A DNA stretch of 64,000 nt from contig NZ_JADOVJ010000001.1 in the NCBI RefSeq assembly GCF_015752315.1, forward strand, positions 4,332,501-4,396,500. Direction: 5' to 3'. Position 1 is the first letter of the stretch; each line of letters opens with the position of its first letter. The stretch is from Nocardioides luteus (GTDB lineage Bacteria; Actinomycetota; Actinomycetes; Propionibacteriales; Nocardioidaceae). The notes under the pieces were generated by a model that ran no database searches, was not told the DNA's origin, and was given only the letters and a program-made list of their open reading frames with translations. The position numbers were made by a program, and so were the translations under genes. Shown one piece after another: positions 40,713 to 47,934 of the stretch.

Positions 40713-41354
40713 ATGAGCACACCACCTTTCATTCCTGCCGACCACCTCGGCGCGGTGAACCGCGCGCTGACCACGACGACCCGCGGCGGCGAGGAGCTGC
40801 GCGTGCTCGTCGTCGAGCGCAGCTACGACGCCGACCCCGACGAGGTCTGGGACGCGCTGACCACCAAGGAGCGCATCCCGCGCTGGCTGATGCCGGTCAC
40901 CGGCGACTTCGAGGTCGGCGGCCGCTACCAGCTCGAGGGCAACGCCGGCGGTGAGATCCTCGCCTGCGACCGCCCCAAGCTGCTCTCGATCACCTGGGAC
41001 TACGGCGACATGAAATCGTGGGTCGACGCGACCCTGACCGCCGCCGGCGGCCGTACGCTGCTCCGGCTCGAGCACTCCGCCCCCGTCCCGCCCGAGCAGT
41101 GGAAGGAGTTCGGCCCCAGCGCCGTCGGCATCGGCTGGGAGCAGATGCTGCTCGGCCTCGCCCTGCACCTCTCCGCCCCCGACGCCGAGAAGATCGACCC
41201 GATGTCCCCCGAGGCGCTGCCCGCGATGATCGAGCACACCCAGGGCTCCGCCGCCGCCTGGGTCGAGGCCGACATCGCCTTCGGCACCCCGCCCGACCAG
41301 GCCCGCGCCGCCGGCGAGCGCTGCGTGGCCGCCTACACCGCGATGCCGGAGTAG
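40713..41354 (+). CDS. SRPBCC (AHSA1-like) protein
   Basis: 213 residues. VERSYDADPDEVWDALTTKE, RIPRWLMPVTGDFEVGGRYQ and LLSITWDYGDMKSWVDATLT are the START-like AHSA1 motifs; a helical extension with WVEADIAFGTPPDQARAAGE follows. AHSA1-type proteins bind small hydrophobic ligands and are often encoded next to an ArsR-family regulator, as here (4 bp apart). The operator directly upstream suggests the pair is repressed until a ligand is present. The ligand is unknown. Confidence 0.85.
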   Translation: MSTPPFIPADHLGAVNRALTTTTRGGEELRVLVVERSYDADPDEVWDALTTKERIPRWLMPVTGDFEVGGRYQLEGNAGGEILACDRPKLLSITWDYGDMKSWVDATLTAAGGRTLLRLEHSAPVPPEQWKEFGPSAVGIGWEQMLLGLALHLSAPDAEKIDPMSPEALPAMIEHTQGSAAAWVEADIAFGTPPDQARAAGERCVAAYTAMPE

Positions 41355-41358
41355 CCGC

Positions 41359-41697
41359 TTGCACGCCTTCGACGTCCTCGGCGACCCCGTACGCCGCCGC
41401 ATCCTCGAGCTCCTCGCCGCCGGCGACCTCACCTCCGGCGAGGTCGTCGAGACCATCTCCGCCGAGTTCGGCATCCGCCAGCCCGCGGTCTCGATGCAGC
41501 TCAAGGTCCTGCGCGAGCACGGCTTCGCCAACGTACGTCCCGACGGCACCCGCCGCATCTACTCCCTCGACACCGGCCCCCTGGCCGAGGTCGACGCCTG
41601 GCTCACCCCGTTCCGCCGCTTCTGGACCCAGCACCTAGACGCCCTCGACACCGAGATCAAGCGTGGCCGGCGGGAAATGAGACCTACCGAGGGCTGA
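41359..41697 (+). CDS. ArsR-family transcriptional regulator
   Basis: 112 residues from TTG 41359. HAFDVLGDPVRRRILELLAA opens the winged helix; IRQPAVSMQLKVLREHGFAN is the recognition helix region and RPDGTRRIYSLDTGPLAEVD the wing. No metal-binding cysteines (CxC) are visible, so it belongs to the non-metal group paired with AHSA1 proteins. It probably binds the operator at 40680. The gene ends at a 32-bp repeat array convergent with the HNH gene. Confidence 0.88.
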   Translation: MHAFDVLGDPVRRRILELLAAGDLTSGEVVETISAEFGIRQPAVSMQLKVLREHGFANVRPDGTRRIYSLDTGPLAEVDAWLTPFRRFWTQHLDALDTEIKRGRREMRPTEG

Positions 41698-41715
41698 ACC
41701 CCGAACCAGATACCC

Positions 41716-41935
41716 GCCGAGTCGGCGCATCTGTCCCGCTACCCAACGCCGAGTCGGCGCATCTGCCCCGAAATAGAGCGTCGAAACGGCGCCAGGGCCC
41801 AGCGACGACGTCGCCAGAACCGCAGCACGGACCCCGACCCGGTGCGTGAGACAGTCACGCCGGCTCGCGCGCCAGACGGGACAGTCACGCCGACTCGGGC
41901 GTTCCACGTGGGACAGTTGCGCCGACTCGGCGGGG
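41716..41935. repeat. second inverted 32-bp repeat locus
   Basis: Left arm: GAGTCGGCGCATCTGTCCC at 41719 and again at 41751 (32-bp period), with a decayed third copy at 41783. Right arm: GACAGTCACGCCGGCTCG, GGGACAGTCACGCCGACTCG and GGGACAGTTGCGCCGACTCG starting near 41850, 41879 and 41911. The centre shares AACGGCGCCA and TGCGTGAGACAGTCACGCCG with the locus at 2971-3535, so the two are copies of one element with different copy number. It lies between convergent genes. Confidence 0.8.
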
Positions 41936-41962
41936 TGTGTGGTCCGTGATCGTCCTGCTGGT

Positions 41963-43237
41963 TCAGGGGCGGCGGGTGAATCGGATGGTGCCGTCCGGCA
42001 ACCGTTCATGAACATAGGCGGGGTTGTGTGCCAGTCGGTGGTGATGTGGGCACAACAGCACCCCGTCCTTCAGGTCGGTCTTTCCACCGGCTGCCCAGGG
42101 GTCGAGGTGGTGGGCATCGCACCATTCGGGCGGCATGTCACAGCCTTCGGCCTGGCAGCACTTCTGCCGCAACCGGAGGGCTTTGCGTTGGATGGGCTGG
42201 AAGAACCTACTGCCTCGGCCGGCGTCGAGGACCTCGCCATCTCCGCCGAGGACCCAGGGGATGATGGTGGCGTTGCAGGCCAGTCGCCGGGCCTCGGCGG
42301 CGCTGATGGTGGCGCCGTTGGTCTCGTCGTAGCCCAAGGTCGCGACCCCGAGGTCTTTGCGGAGCTCCTCGAGGGAGATGACGACGTTGATGGTGGTGGC
42401 GTCACCACCGTGCCTGGGTAAGCTGGCGGGATCGACGGTCTCCAGCAGCCGGGCGAAGCCTTGGCCCATCAACCGTCCCCACGGGGGCAGCGGGGCACCT
42501 TTGTCGAGGAGCTGTTGTTTGCGGGGCTGGGCGTAGGCCTCGACGAGTCGCTTGAACCGCATCCCGACCGAGGTCGGGAGGACTCCGTCGAACCCGATGG
42601 TGCCGTCGTGGTTGTCCCAGATCCGGAGCGCGGTCTTCTGCTGGGCGCGTTCTTCCTCGGCCAGCAGTGCTTTGGCTTCGGCGTTCTCGAAACGGCCAGG
42701 GTCGATCTCGCGCAGGATGCGCTTGCCGACGATGCGGAGTTCGTTGGCGGTCAGCCGGGTGGCGTAGTCGACCAGCAGCTTCTCGGCCAAGACCAGCTCC
42801 TCGCGGCTCGCGACCGGGTCGGTCTCGATCGCGTCGAGTGCCTGGGTGATCACCCGGGCCTTGTCCAGCGACACGACACCCTCGGCCAGGCCGGCCGCGA
42901 CAAGGTCGTACTTCGCGACGCTCGCGGCGAGCTTGATCTGGGCTCGGGCAACAGACTTGTCGACGAGCAGCTCGGTCCGCAGCCACCCCGAGGCGTCCTT
43001 CGCACCGGTCTCCTCGGCAATGTCGCCGGCCGAGGCGAGGACCCGCAGCTTCAACGCGGCCTGCTGGGCCTGCAGCTTCTCGAGTCGTTCGAGCAGGTCC
43101 TTCTTCTGCCCGGTCCGCCAGTAGACGGGGTCGCTGGACAGCAGCTCTCGAAGGGCGGATTCGATGGTGCTCAGGGCGGCGTCGATCGCGTCGCTGGGGT
43201 TGGTGCCCCAGTGGTCGATCTCGCGCCCGAGACTCAT
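41963..43237 (-). CDS. HNH endonuclease with DUF222 (13E12 repeat family)
   Basis: 424 residues. The DUF222 region (LEKLQAQQAALKLRVLASAG, ASGWLRTELLVDKSVARAQI, RELDPGRF-like REIDPGRFENAEA) is followed by the HNH nuclease KCCQAEGCDMPPEWCDAHHL, then LLCPHHHRLAHN. These genes occur in many copies in actinobacterial genomes and are thought to be selfish or mobile. ATG 43237 was chosen since GAAGGGA lies upstream and the longer frame crosses repeats. Flanked by a repeat array on one side and a repeat patch on the other. Confidence 0.9.
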   Translation of the reverse strand: MSLGREIDHWGTNPSDAIDAALSTIESALRELLSSDPVYWRTGQKKDLLERLEKLQAQQAALKLRVLASAGDIAEETGAKDASGWLRTELLVDKSVARAQIKLAASVAKYDLVAAGLAEGVVSLDKARVITQALDAIETDPVASREELVLAEKLLVDYATRLTANELRIVGKRILREIDPGRFENAEAKALLAEEERAQQKTALRIWDNHDGTIGFDGVLPTSVGMRFKRLVEAYAQPRKQQLLDKGAPLPPWGRLMGQGFARLLETVDPASLPRHGGDATTINVVISLEELRKDLGVATLGYDETNGATISAAEARRLACNATIIPWVLGGDGEVLDAGRGSRFFQPIQRKALRLRQKCCQAEGCDMPPEWCDAHHLDPWAAGGKTDLKDGVLLCPHHHRLAHNPAYVHERLPDGTIRFTRRP

Positions 43238-43472
43238 CGCGCTCGTCCCTTCAGAGGTGTGCTGTGATGGTTCTGATTCTACGCCCCAACCCTCGATTGA
43301 TCCATCTATTTTCCCAGGTAAACCGTAGTTTTTGCACTTAGTGAACGGCCTCGTTCCTGTGGATGATAAGTGGCCCGAAGGGCCACCATTCCTACCCCGG
43401 AACACCCCGATCCCGTACAAGAATCTCGCTGCGCCACACCCGGGCCGCCGCCCCGATAGCCAGCCAAATCTT

Positions 43473-43561
43473 TTCTCGATCTGGTCCGGAGTCCAGGACC
43501 GCGAAGCGGCCGGCGTAGCCGGCGCCCGAAGGGCGTCCTTGACGCCGGTCCAGATCGAGAA
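43473..43561. repeat. cloverleaf-forming palindromic element
   Basis: The outer arms TTCTCGATCTGGTCCGG (43473-43489) and CCGGTCCAGATCGAGAA (43545-43561) pair with one mismatch. Inside, AGGA and TCCT close a second stem around three consecutive triloop hairpins: CCGC-GAA-GCGG, CCGGC-GTA-GCCGG and CGCCC-GAA-GGGCG. The drawing is a four-way junction. It is not a tRNA: there is no 7-nt anticodon loop or T-arm motif. Confidence 0.65.
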
Positions 43562-43710
43562 GACCCTCAGGAAAGGGTCGGCGGCCCAGGCCAGCCACGA
43601 AGAGACGGTTACGCACAGGGTGGTCTCGACAAGCTCGACCACCGGGGCATCACTGGTCCGTGACACACCATGTTGCGCGCCCGGCGAAGCCAACACCCGA
43701 CCCCATCCTC

Positions 43711-43814
43711 GACGCCGGAGCAGATCGAGAAGGCCCTCGAGAACGGGTCGGCGGCCCACACCATCCACGAAGAACGGTTACGCACAGCGAGGTCTCGACA
43801 AGCTCGACCACCGG
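43711..43814. repeat. imperfect direct duplication (second copy of 43541-43645)
   Basis: Both copies read GACGCCGG, CAGATCGAGAAG, GGGTCGGCGGCCCA, CCACGAAGA, GGTTACGCACAG, then the GGTCTCGACAAGCTCGACCA repeat. They differ at scattered positions, so the duplication is not recent. The first copy includes the right arm of the cloverleaf. Confidence 0.75.
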
Positions 43815-43824
43815 ACAGACACGC

Positions 43825-44226
43825 TCAGTCGATCCGCCCCCGACGCCGATCGGTGGTGATCAGCTCGACGTTGATCCCAGCAGCCCGCACGAACGCGATG
43901 AGCTCATCGTCGAACATCTCCCCAGGCTGCGGCGGACTGAGCGTACGAGCCCCGGCGGCCCCGAGCTCGACCAGAGTGACCTCGAGATCAGGTGCCATGA
44001 AGGCCAGGTGATGGAGACCGTACGCATGCGGCCCAGGAGTCACCGGGGTGATGAGCTTGATGGGCAGAGAGTCCGGCTTCTCCAGGAAGACCCCGCGGAC
44101 CCCGTGACGGGTGTTGACGACCGGATCGGTGACGCGCCGGTAGCCGAAGAGCCGCTCGAACGCCTCGGCGGCACGGTGCAGGTCGCGGACCTGGATGCCG
44201 ATGTGGTCAAGTCGAAGGTCGGGCAT
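43825..44226 (-). CDS. VOC-family (glyoxalase/methylmalonyl-CoA epimerase-like) protein
   Basis: 133 residues. LRLDHIGIQVRDLHRAAEAF and YGLHHLAFMAPDLEVTLVEL place a metal-ligand histidine in each half of a single VOC module; INVELITTD supplies the C-terminal acidic ligand. The FERLFGYRRVTD stretch resembles methylmalonyl-CoA epimerase-like members. ATG 44226 was chosen; GTG 44232 is 2 codons upstream. The start overlaps the acpS stop region, so it is the last gene of the reverse-strand acyl operon 47092 to 43825. The substrate may be an acyl thioester, given the neighbours. Confidence 0.75.
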   Translation of the reverse strand: MPDLRLDHIGIQVRDLHRAAEAFERLFGYRRVTDPVVNTRHGVRGVFLEKPDSLPIKLITPVTPGPHAYGLHHLAFMAPDLEVTLVELGAAGARTLSPPQPGEMFDDELIAFVRAAGINVELITTDRRRGRID

Positions 44227-44626
44227 TCTCACCTCGCATCGGGTCGCCGTCGGCGACAGCTGTGGCGATGGCCATCCGGGGGCCGGGAACGGTGGCGACC
44301 CGCACGCCGGTGACGCCGGCCAGGGCTGCGAGCTCGGCCGCAGGGCCCTCGAGGCGTACCGAAAGAGACCCAGAGGCGTCCTCGAGCACCGTGATCCCGC
44401 GCCACGGCAGCGGCCCGGACCATTCGCCGGGACCGAGTGCCTTCCAGACGGCCTCCTTGGCGGCGTACCTCATCGCGAAGGCCGTGGCGGGGGTCGCCGC
44501 GGCCATGCACTGGGCGATCTCGGCGTCGGTGAACCACCGCACCGCGAAGCCGGAGCCACGCATCGCCAGGAGTCGCGCGAAGCGCCGGATGTCGGCGACG
44601 TCGATCCCGACCCCCTGCAGGCTCAT
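44207..44626 (-). CDS. acpS: holo-ACP synthase
   Basis: 139 residues. GVGIDVADIRRFARLLAMRG, WFTDAEIAQC and FAMRYAAKEAVWKALG are the three AcpS motifs with the magnesium ligands (Asp in GID, Glu in KEAVWK). It transfers phosphopantetheine from CoA to the carrier serine. Its place beside an acyl ligase, not beside fatty acid synthase genes, suggests that it activates the carriers at 10482 and 35909. ATG 44626 begins the domain; the longer frame adds no motif. Confidence 0.9.
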   Translation of the reverse strand: MSLQGVGIDVADIRRFARLLAMRGSGFAVRWFTDAEIAQCMAAATPATAFAMRYAAKEAVWKALGPGEWSGPLPWRGITVLEDASGSLSVRLEGPAAELAALAGVTGVRVATVPGPRMAIATAVADGDPMRGENARPST

Positions 44627-44654
44627 CGCATACTCATCGCCCTTCGTCCGCACC

Positions 44655-45524
44655 TCAGGCGACCGGACTCTGGGTCGCCACCACCCTGAGCAGCTCCGCG
44701 GCGACGGCCTCCGACCCGACCTCGTTGAGGTGGCCACGGTCGAAGGTCAGGTTCTCGTTGAGCACGTAGTAGGTGGTGCCGTCCTGGCTGCGCTCGCCGG
44801 TGCCCTCCGCCTCCGCGGCGGCGATGTCGACGAGGCGGCCGGTGGATCCGTACTTCTCCCGGACCATCGCGTTGTAGCGCTCCCGGGCGATGTTGTCGGC
44901 CGGACCCATCTGGTCGTCCCGGCCCAGGGCCGCCTTGACCTTGGACTTCCAGTTGCGGTCGGCGGTGAGCGGCGCGGTCGTGTATAGGAAACGTACGTCC
45001 GGATGGGCCGCCTCCACCTCGGCCATCGTCGACACGTAGGCGTCGAAGACGGCCTGCACGTCGGTGGCCGCGGTGATGTCGACGTAGCAGAGCTTCATCA
45101 GCGCCACGTCGATGTCCTTCCCGGCGGGGCTGTCCATCACCTCCTCGAAGGCGGCGAACTTGCTCATCGGGTCCTCGTTCACCCCGATGTAGGCGTGCCG
45201 CAGCATCGCGCCCTCACCCTCGGAGTCGACGGAGCCGCCGGTGACATCGGCGACGACGGGAGCCGAGACCGAGGCGTCGGAGTACACCTTCGAGACCCCG
45301 TCGATGATGTTCATCCCCACCGAGTTGTGCCCGAAGAGCACCTTGGTCTGCCCCACGACCCGCAGCTCCGACTCGGAGGGCCCTGCGATCGCGACGTGGT
45401 CGTTCATTCCTGGACTCCTCAGCAACCATGCGCCGGCCAGCGCGACCGCGACGACCAGCACTCCAGCCCATACGCCGGCCAGCAGCTTCACCGACCTGGG
45501 CACGTTCCTCACCGACATCCTCAA
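44655..45524 (-). CDS. membrane-anchored SGNH-like hydrolase / acyltransferase
   Basis: 289 residues. A signal anchor (LLAGVWAGVLVVAVALAGAW) is followed by an extracytoplasmic domain with KVLFGHNSVGMNIIDGV, IDVALMKLCYVDITAAT and, near the end, FDRGHLNEVGSEAVAAELLR. The last resembles the DxxH block of SGNH esterases, while the first stands where the nucleophile serine is expected (GHNS). It may add or remove acyl groups on the exported polysaccharide. It overlaps the ligase stop by 4 bp and lies between acyl-activation genes, which supports that idea. Confidence 0.65.
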   Translation of the reverse strand: MRMSVRNVPRSVKLLAGVWAGVLVVAVALAGAWLLRSPGMNDHVAIAGPSESELRVVGQTKVLFGHNSVGMNIIDGVSKVYSDASVSAPVVADVTGGSVDSEGEGAMLRHAYIGVNEDPMSKFAAFEEVMDSPAGKDIDVALMKLCYVDITAATDVQAVFDAYVSTMAEVEAAHPDVRFLYTTAPLTADRNWKSKVKAALGRDDQMGPADNIARERYNAMVREKYGSTGRLVDIAAAEAEGTGERSQDGTTYYVLNENLTFDRGHLNEVGSEAVAAELLRVVATQSPVA

Positions 45525-47092
45525 CCCACCTTGACCCCTTCGAAACCCGCATCGTCCGCATCATCGACGTCGTCGTCCTGTCCCCCGGCGGGTTCCTGTG
45601 CCAGCCGGAGGCACATCGCGCGTACGTCGCGCTTGATGACCTTCCCGTTCGCGTTCATCGGCAGCGCGTCCACGAAACGGACCACCTCGGGCACCATGTG
45701 CTTCGAGAGCCGCTCGCGACAGTGCGCGATCACGTCGGCGCCGCGCAGCGTCGACCCGCGCCGCCGCACCACCACCAGCTCGACCCGCTCGCCCGCGGCC
45801 TCGTCCGGGAGCCCGACCGCGGCGGCCGCCACCACGTCCGGCAGATAGAGCGCCGCAGCCTCGACGTCCTGGCTCGCGATCCGGTGCCCCCACGACTTGA
45901 TGAAGTCCTCGACCCGGTCGACCACGTAGATGTAGCCGTCCTCGTCGACCTTCGCCAGATCACCCGTACGCAGCATCCCGCCGGGCATCTTGCGGGCCGT
46001 CGCCTCGGGGTCGTCGAGGTAGCCGGGCGAGATGTTCGCGCCGCTGGCCCAGATCTCGCCGACCTCACCGGGCTCGACGTGCACCCCGTCGCGGTCGAGC
46101 ACCCGCAGGTCCACACCCGGGATGCCCCGGCCGATCGACCCCGGCCGGCGGCAGAGCTCCTCGGGCGGAAGGTAGGAGAGCCGGGCGGTGGCCTCGGTCG
46201 CCCCGTACATCACGAAGACCTTGGCCTGCGGCTGGGCGCGCGCCATCTGCTCCACCAGCGCGGGGGCCAGCCGGCCACCGGCCTGCTGGATCGTCCGCAG
46301 CGTGGGCACCGCCGTGGAGCCGAACGTGCTGTTGCGCAGCAGCATCCCGAACGTCGAGGGCACCCCGGCGAATCCCGTGCAGCGCGCGGACACCATCCGG
46401 TCCACCACCGCCTGCGGGAAGACGAACGTCGGCTGGATGACCATCGCGGCGCCGGCGCGCAGGTGGGTGTGCAGGAGCGAGAGCCCGAAGACGTAGGTGA
46501 ACGGCAGCACCACGAGCATCCGGTCCGACGAGGTGATCTCGAGGTAGCCGAGGATCGAGGTCGTGTTCGCCTGGATGTTGCGGTGGGTGAGCCGCACCGC
46601 GCGCGGGTCGCCGGTGGTGCCGGAGGTGAACATGTAGAGCGCGTCCTGGTCCGGGTCGACATCGACCGCCTCGGGCAGCTCGGCCGGCGCCGATCGTTGC
46701 TTCGGGACGAGCCGCTCCTTCCGCTCCACGACGACCGGGAGGCTCCTGGGCAGGCTCAGCCGCAGCGCCTCGGCCTGGGAACGGCCCACCAGCAGCGCGT
46801 CCGCACCGACCCAGCGCACCCGGGCCACCACCTCCTCGGCCGGCAGCGTGACCGCCAGCGGCACCACGACCAGACCCATCCGGAGCGCCGCGAGGTAGGC
46901 CGAGACCCAGAACAGCCCGTTGGGCGCCATGATCCCGACCGGCGTACCCGGCGTCAGGCCGAGCGTCGAGAGACGCTCGGTCAGCACGGACACGCTGGAT
47001 CGCAGCTCTTCGAAGGTGTACTCGCGACCCGCTTCGGCGAGCGCGATCGAGTCCTCGGGCGCTAGCTCGAGAAGAAAGTCGGCGGTGTTCAA
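45521..47092 (-). CDS. acyl-CoA/ACP synthetase (AMP-forming)
   Basis: 523 residues of the ANL superfamily. P-loop MFTSGTTGDPRAVRLTHRN, A5 VMYGATEATARLSYLP, A7 MLRTGDLAKVDEDGYIYVVD and A10 LPMNANGKVIKRD are complete. The motifs are those of fatty-acid or aryl-CoA ligases. The C-terminal 25 residues are Asp/Gly-rich. First gene of the operon with the SGNH-like, acpS and VOC genes, pointing to acyl activation for transfer through a carrier protein. Substrate chain length cannot be read from the sequence. Confidence 0.88.
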   Translation of the reverse strand: MNTADFLLELAPEDSIALAEAGREYTFEELRSSVSVLTERLSTLGLTPGTPVGIMAPNGLFWVSAYLAALRMGLVVVPLAVTLPAEEVVARVRWVGADALLVGRSQAEALRLSLPRSLPVVVERKERLVPKQRSAPAELPEAVDVDPDQDALYMFTSGTTGDPRAVRLTHRNIQANTTSILGYLEITSSDRMLVVLPFTYVFGLSLLHTHLRAGAAMVIQPTFVFPQAVVDRMVSARCTGFAGVPSTFGMLLRNSTFGSTAVPTLRTIQQAGGRLAPALVEQMARAQPQAKVFVMYGATEATARLSYLPPEELCRRPGSIGRGIPGVDLRVLDRDGVHVEPGEVGEIWASGANISPGYLDDPEATARKMPGGMLRTGDLAKVDEDGYIYVVDRVEDFIKSWGHRIASQDVEAAALYLPDVVAAAAVGLPDEAAGERVELVVVRRRGSTLRGADVIAHCRERLSKHMVPEVVRFVDALPMNANGKVIKRDVRAMCLRLAQEPAGGQDDDVDDADDAGFEGVKVG

Positions 47093-47188
47093 CGTGGCCT
47101 GTCCCCCGGGATGCTACGGCCGGGACAGTTCCCGGCTACCGCAACGTCGCACGGCCCGCCTCCAGCGACGGTGGCCGGTCCGGCAGGC

Positions 47189-47204
47189 TGCCTGAAATTT
47201 GGTA
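47189..47204 (+). promoter_or_regulatory. 7-2-7 inverted repeat box
   Basis: TGCCTGAAATTTGGTA, centre 47196.5, is 60.5 bp from GTG 47257. TCGACT (47245-47250) occupies the -10 position with a 6-nt gap and differs from TANNNT at one base. The leftward operon start (47092) is too far for the same geometry. Confidence 0.5.
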
Positions 47205-47256
47205 CGCGACCCACGCATCCGTCTCGACACGGCTCCGCTGCGCGTCGACTGGTCCC

Positions 47257-47928
47257 GTGAACCTCAAACGCCTCGCCCTTCTCGTGCTGCTCGGCGTGCT
47301 CGTCGGCGTCACGATCTTCTGGGTGCCCGGGCGTTTCGCCGGCTCCTCGTCCGGCAAGGACGGCGACCCGGCAGGCGCCTCGTCGTCCCAGTCGGGCTCA
47401 CCGGGAGCCGACGCGAGCTCCGGGTCGGGATCCGGGTCCGGGTCTGGGTCCGGGTCGACGTCGGAGTCGGATCCCGAGCCCGCGACCGAGGCGCTGCCGA
47501 AGGCAGCCTCGACCCCGTCCGAGTCCGGACTTCCCGGCCTGACCGAGAAGCCACGTACGAAGTCGGCGGCGCTGATCTCGGAGCCGCTGCCGAAGTCCGC
47601 GGTCCGCAAGGGCGCGCTGGTGTCCGGCTACCCGGCGGCGCTGGAACCGCCGGCGCGGACCACCGTTGACGTCTCCAGCGTCTCGGCCACCAAGGGCGTG
47701 CTCCAGGTGGCGCTGACGGCGAGCTGCCGGCGGCCGTGCGACGTACTGCGTCACTTCCGGACCAGCCTCGCCCAGCACGGCTTCAAGGAGGTCACGACCA
47801 CCTCGGTCGAGAACACCCCCGCGGTGTCGCTGCAGCGCGGCGACGAGACGGTGAGCGTCACGGTCACCCGGACCGGCCGCCGCGCCGTCGACTTCAGCCT
47901 CTTCTCCGTCCTCCGCACGAAGACCTGA
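47257..47928 (+). CDS. secreted or anchored protein with Ser/Gly linker
   Basis: 223 residues. A hydrophobic N-terminus (LALLVLLGVLVGVTIFWV) gives a signal anchor; a low-complexity Ser-Gly repeat (47418-47470) forms a flexible linker; the C-terminal 110 residues are a small alpha/beta domain with ALTASCRRPCDVLRHFRTSL and VSLQRGDETVSVTVTRTG. Two cysteines close together may form a disulfide. No known family. The GTG start fits a leaderless transcript. It is followed after 6 bp by the MFS gene. Confidence 0.65.
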   Translation: MNLKRLALLVLLGVLVGVTIFWVPGRFAGSSSGKDGDPAGASSSQSGSPGADASSGSGSGSGSGSGSTSESDPEPATEALPKAASTPSESGLPGLTEKPRTKSAALISEPLPKSAVRKGALVSGYPAALEPPARTTVDVSSVSATKGVLQVALTASCRRPCDVLRHFRTSLAQHGFKEVTTTSVENTPAVSLQRGDETVSVTVTRTGRRAVDFSLFSVLRTKT

Positions 47929-47934
47929 GCGCCG

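Larger units (their letters stand above)
43238..43824. other. gene-free repeat patch
   Basis: 587 bp with no convincing gene. 43238-43330 should hold the promoter of the HNH gene and is A+T-richer. The rest is occupied by a cloverleaf-forming palindrome (43473-43561), an imperfect direct duplication (43541-43645 and 43711-43814) and two TCTCGACAAGCTCGA repeats. Confidence 0.7.

Noticed and set aside
43473..43561. tRNA gene
   Set aside because: The fold is a cloverleaf but has triloops only, no anticodon loop, no GTTCRAATC-like T arm and no acceptor CCA region.
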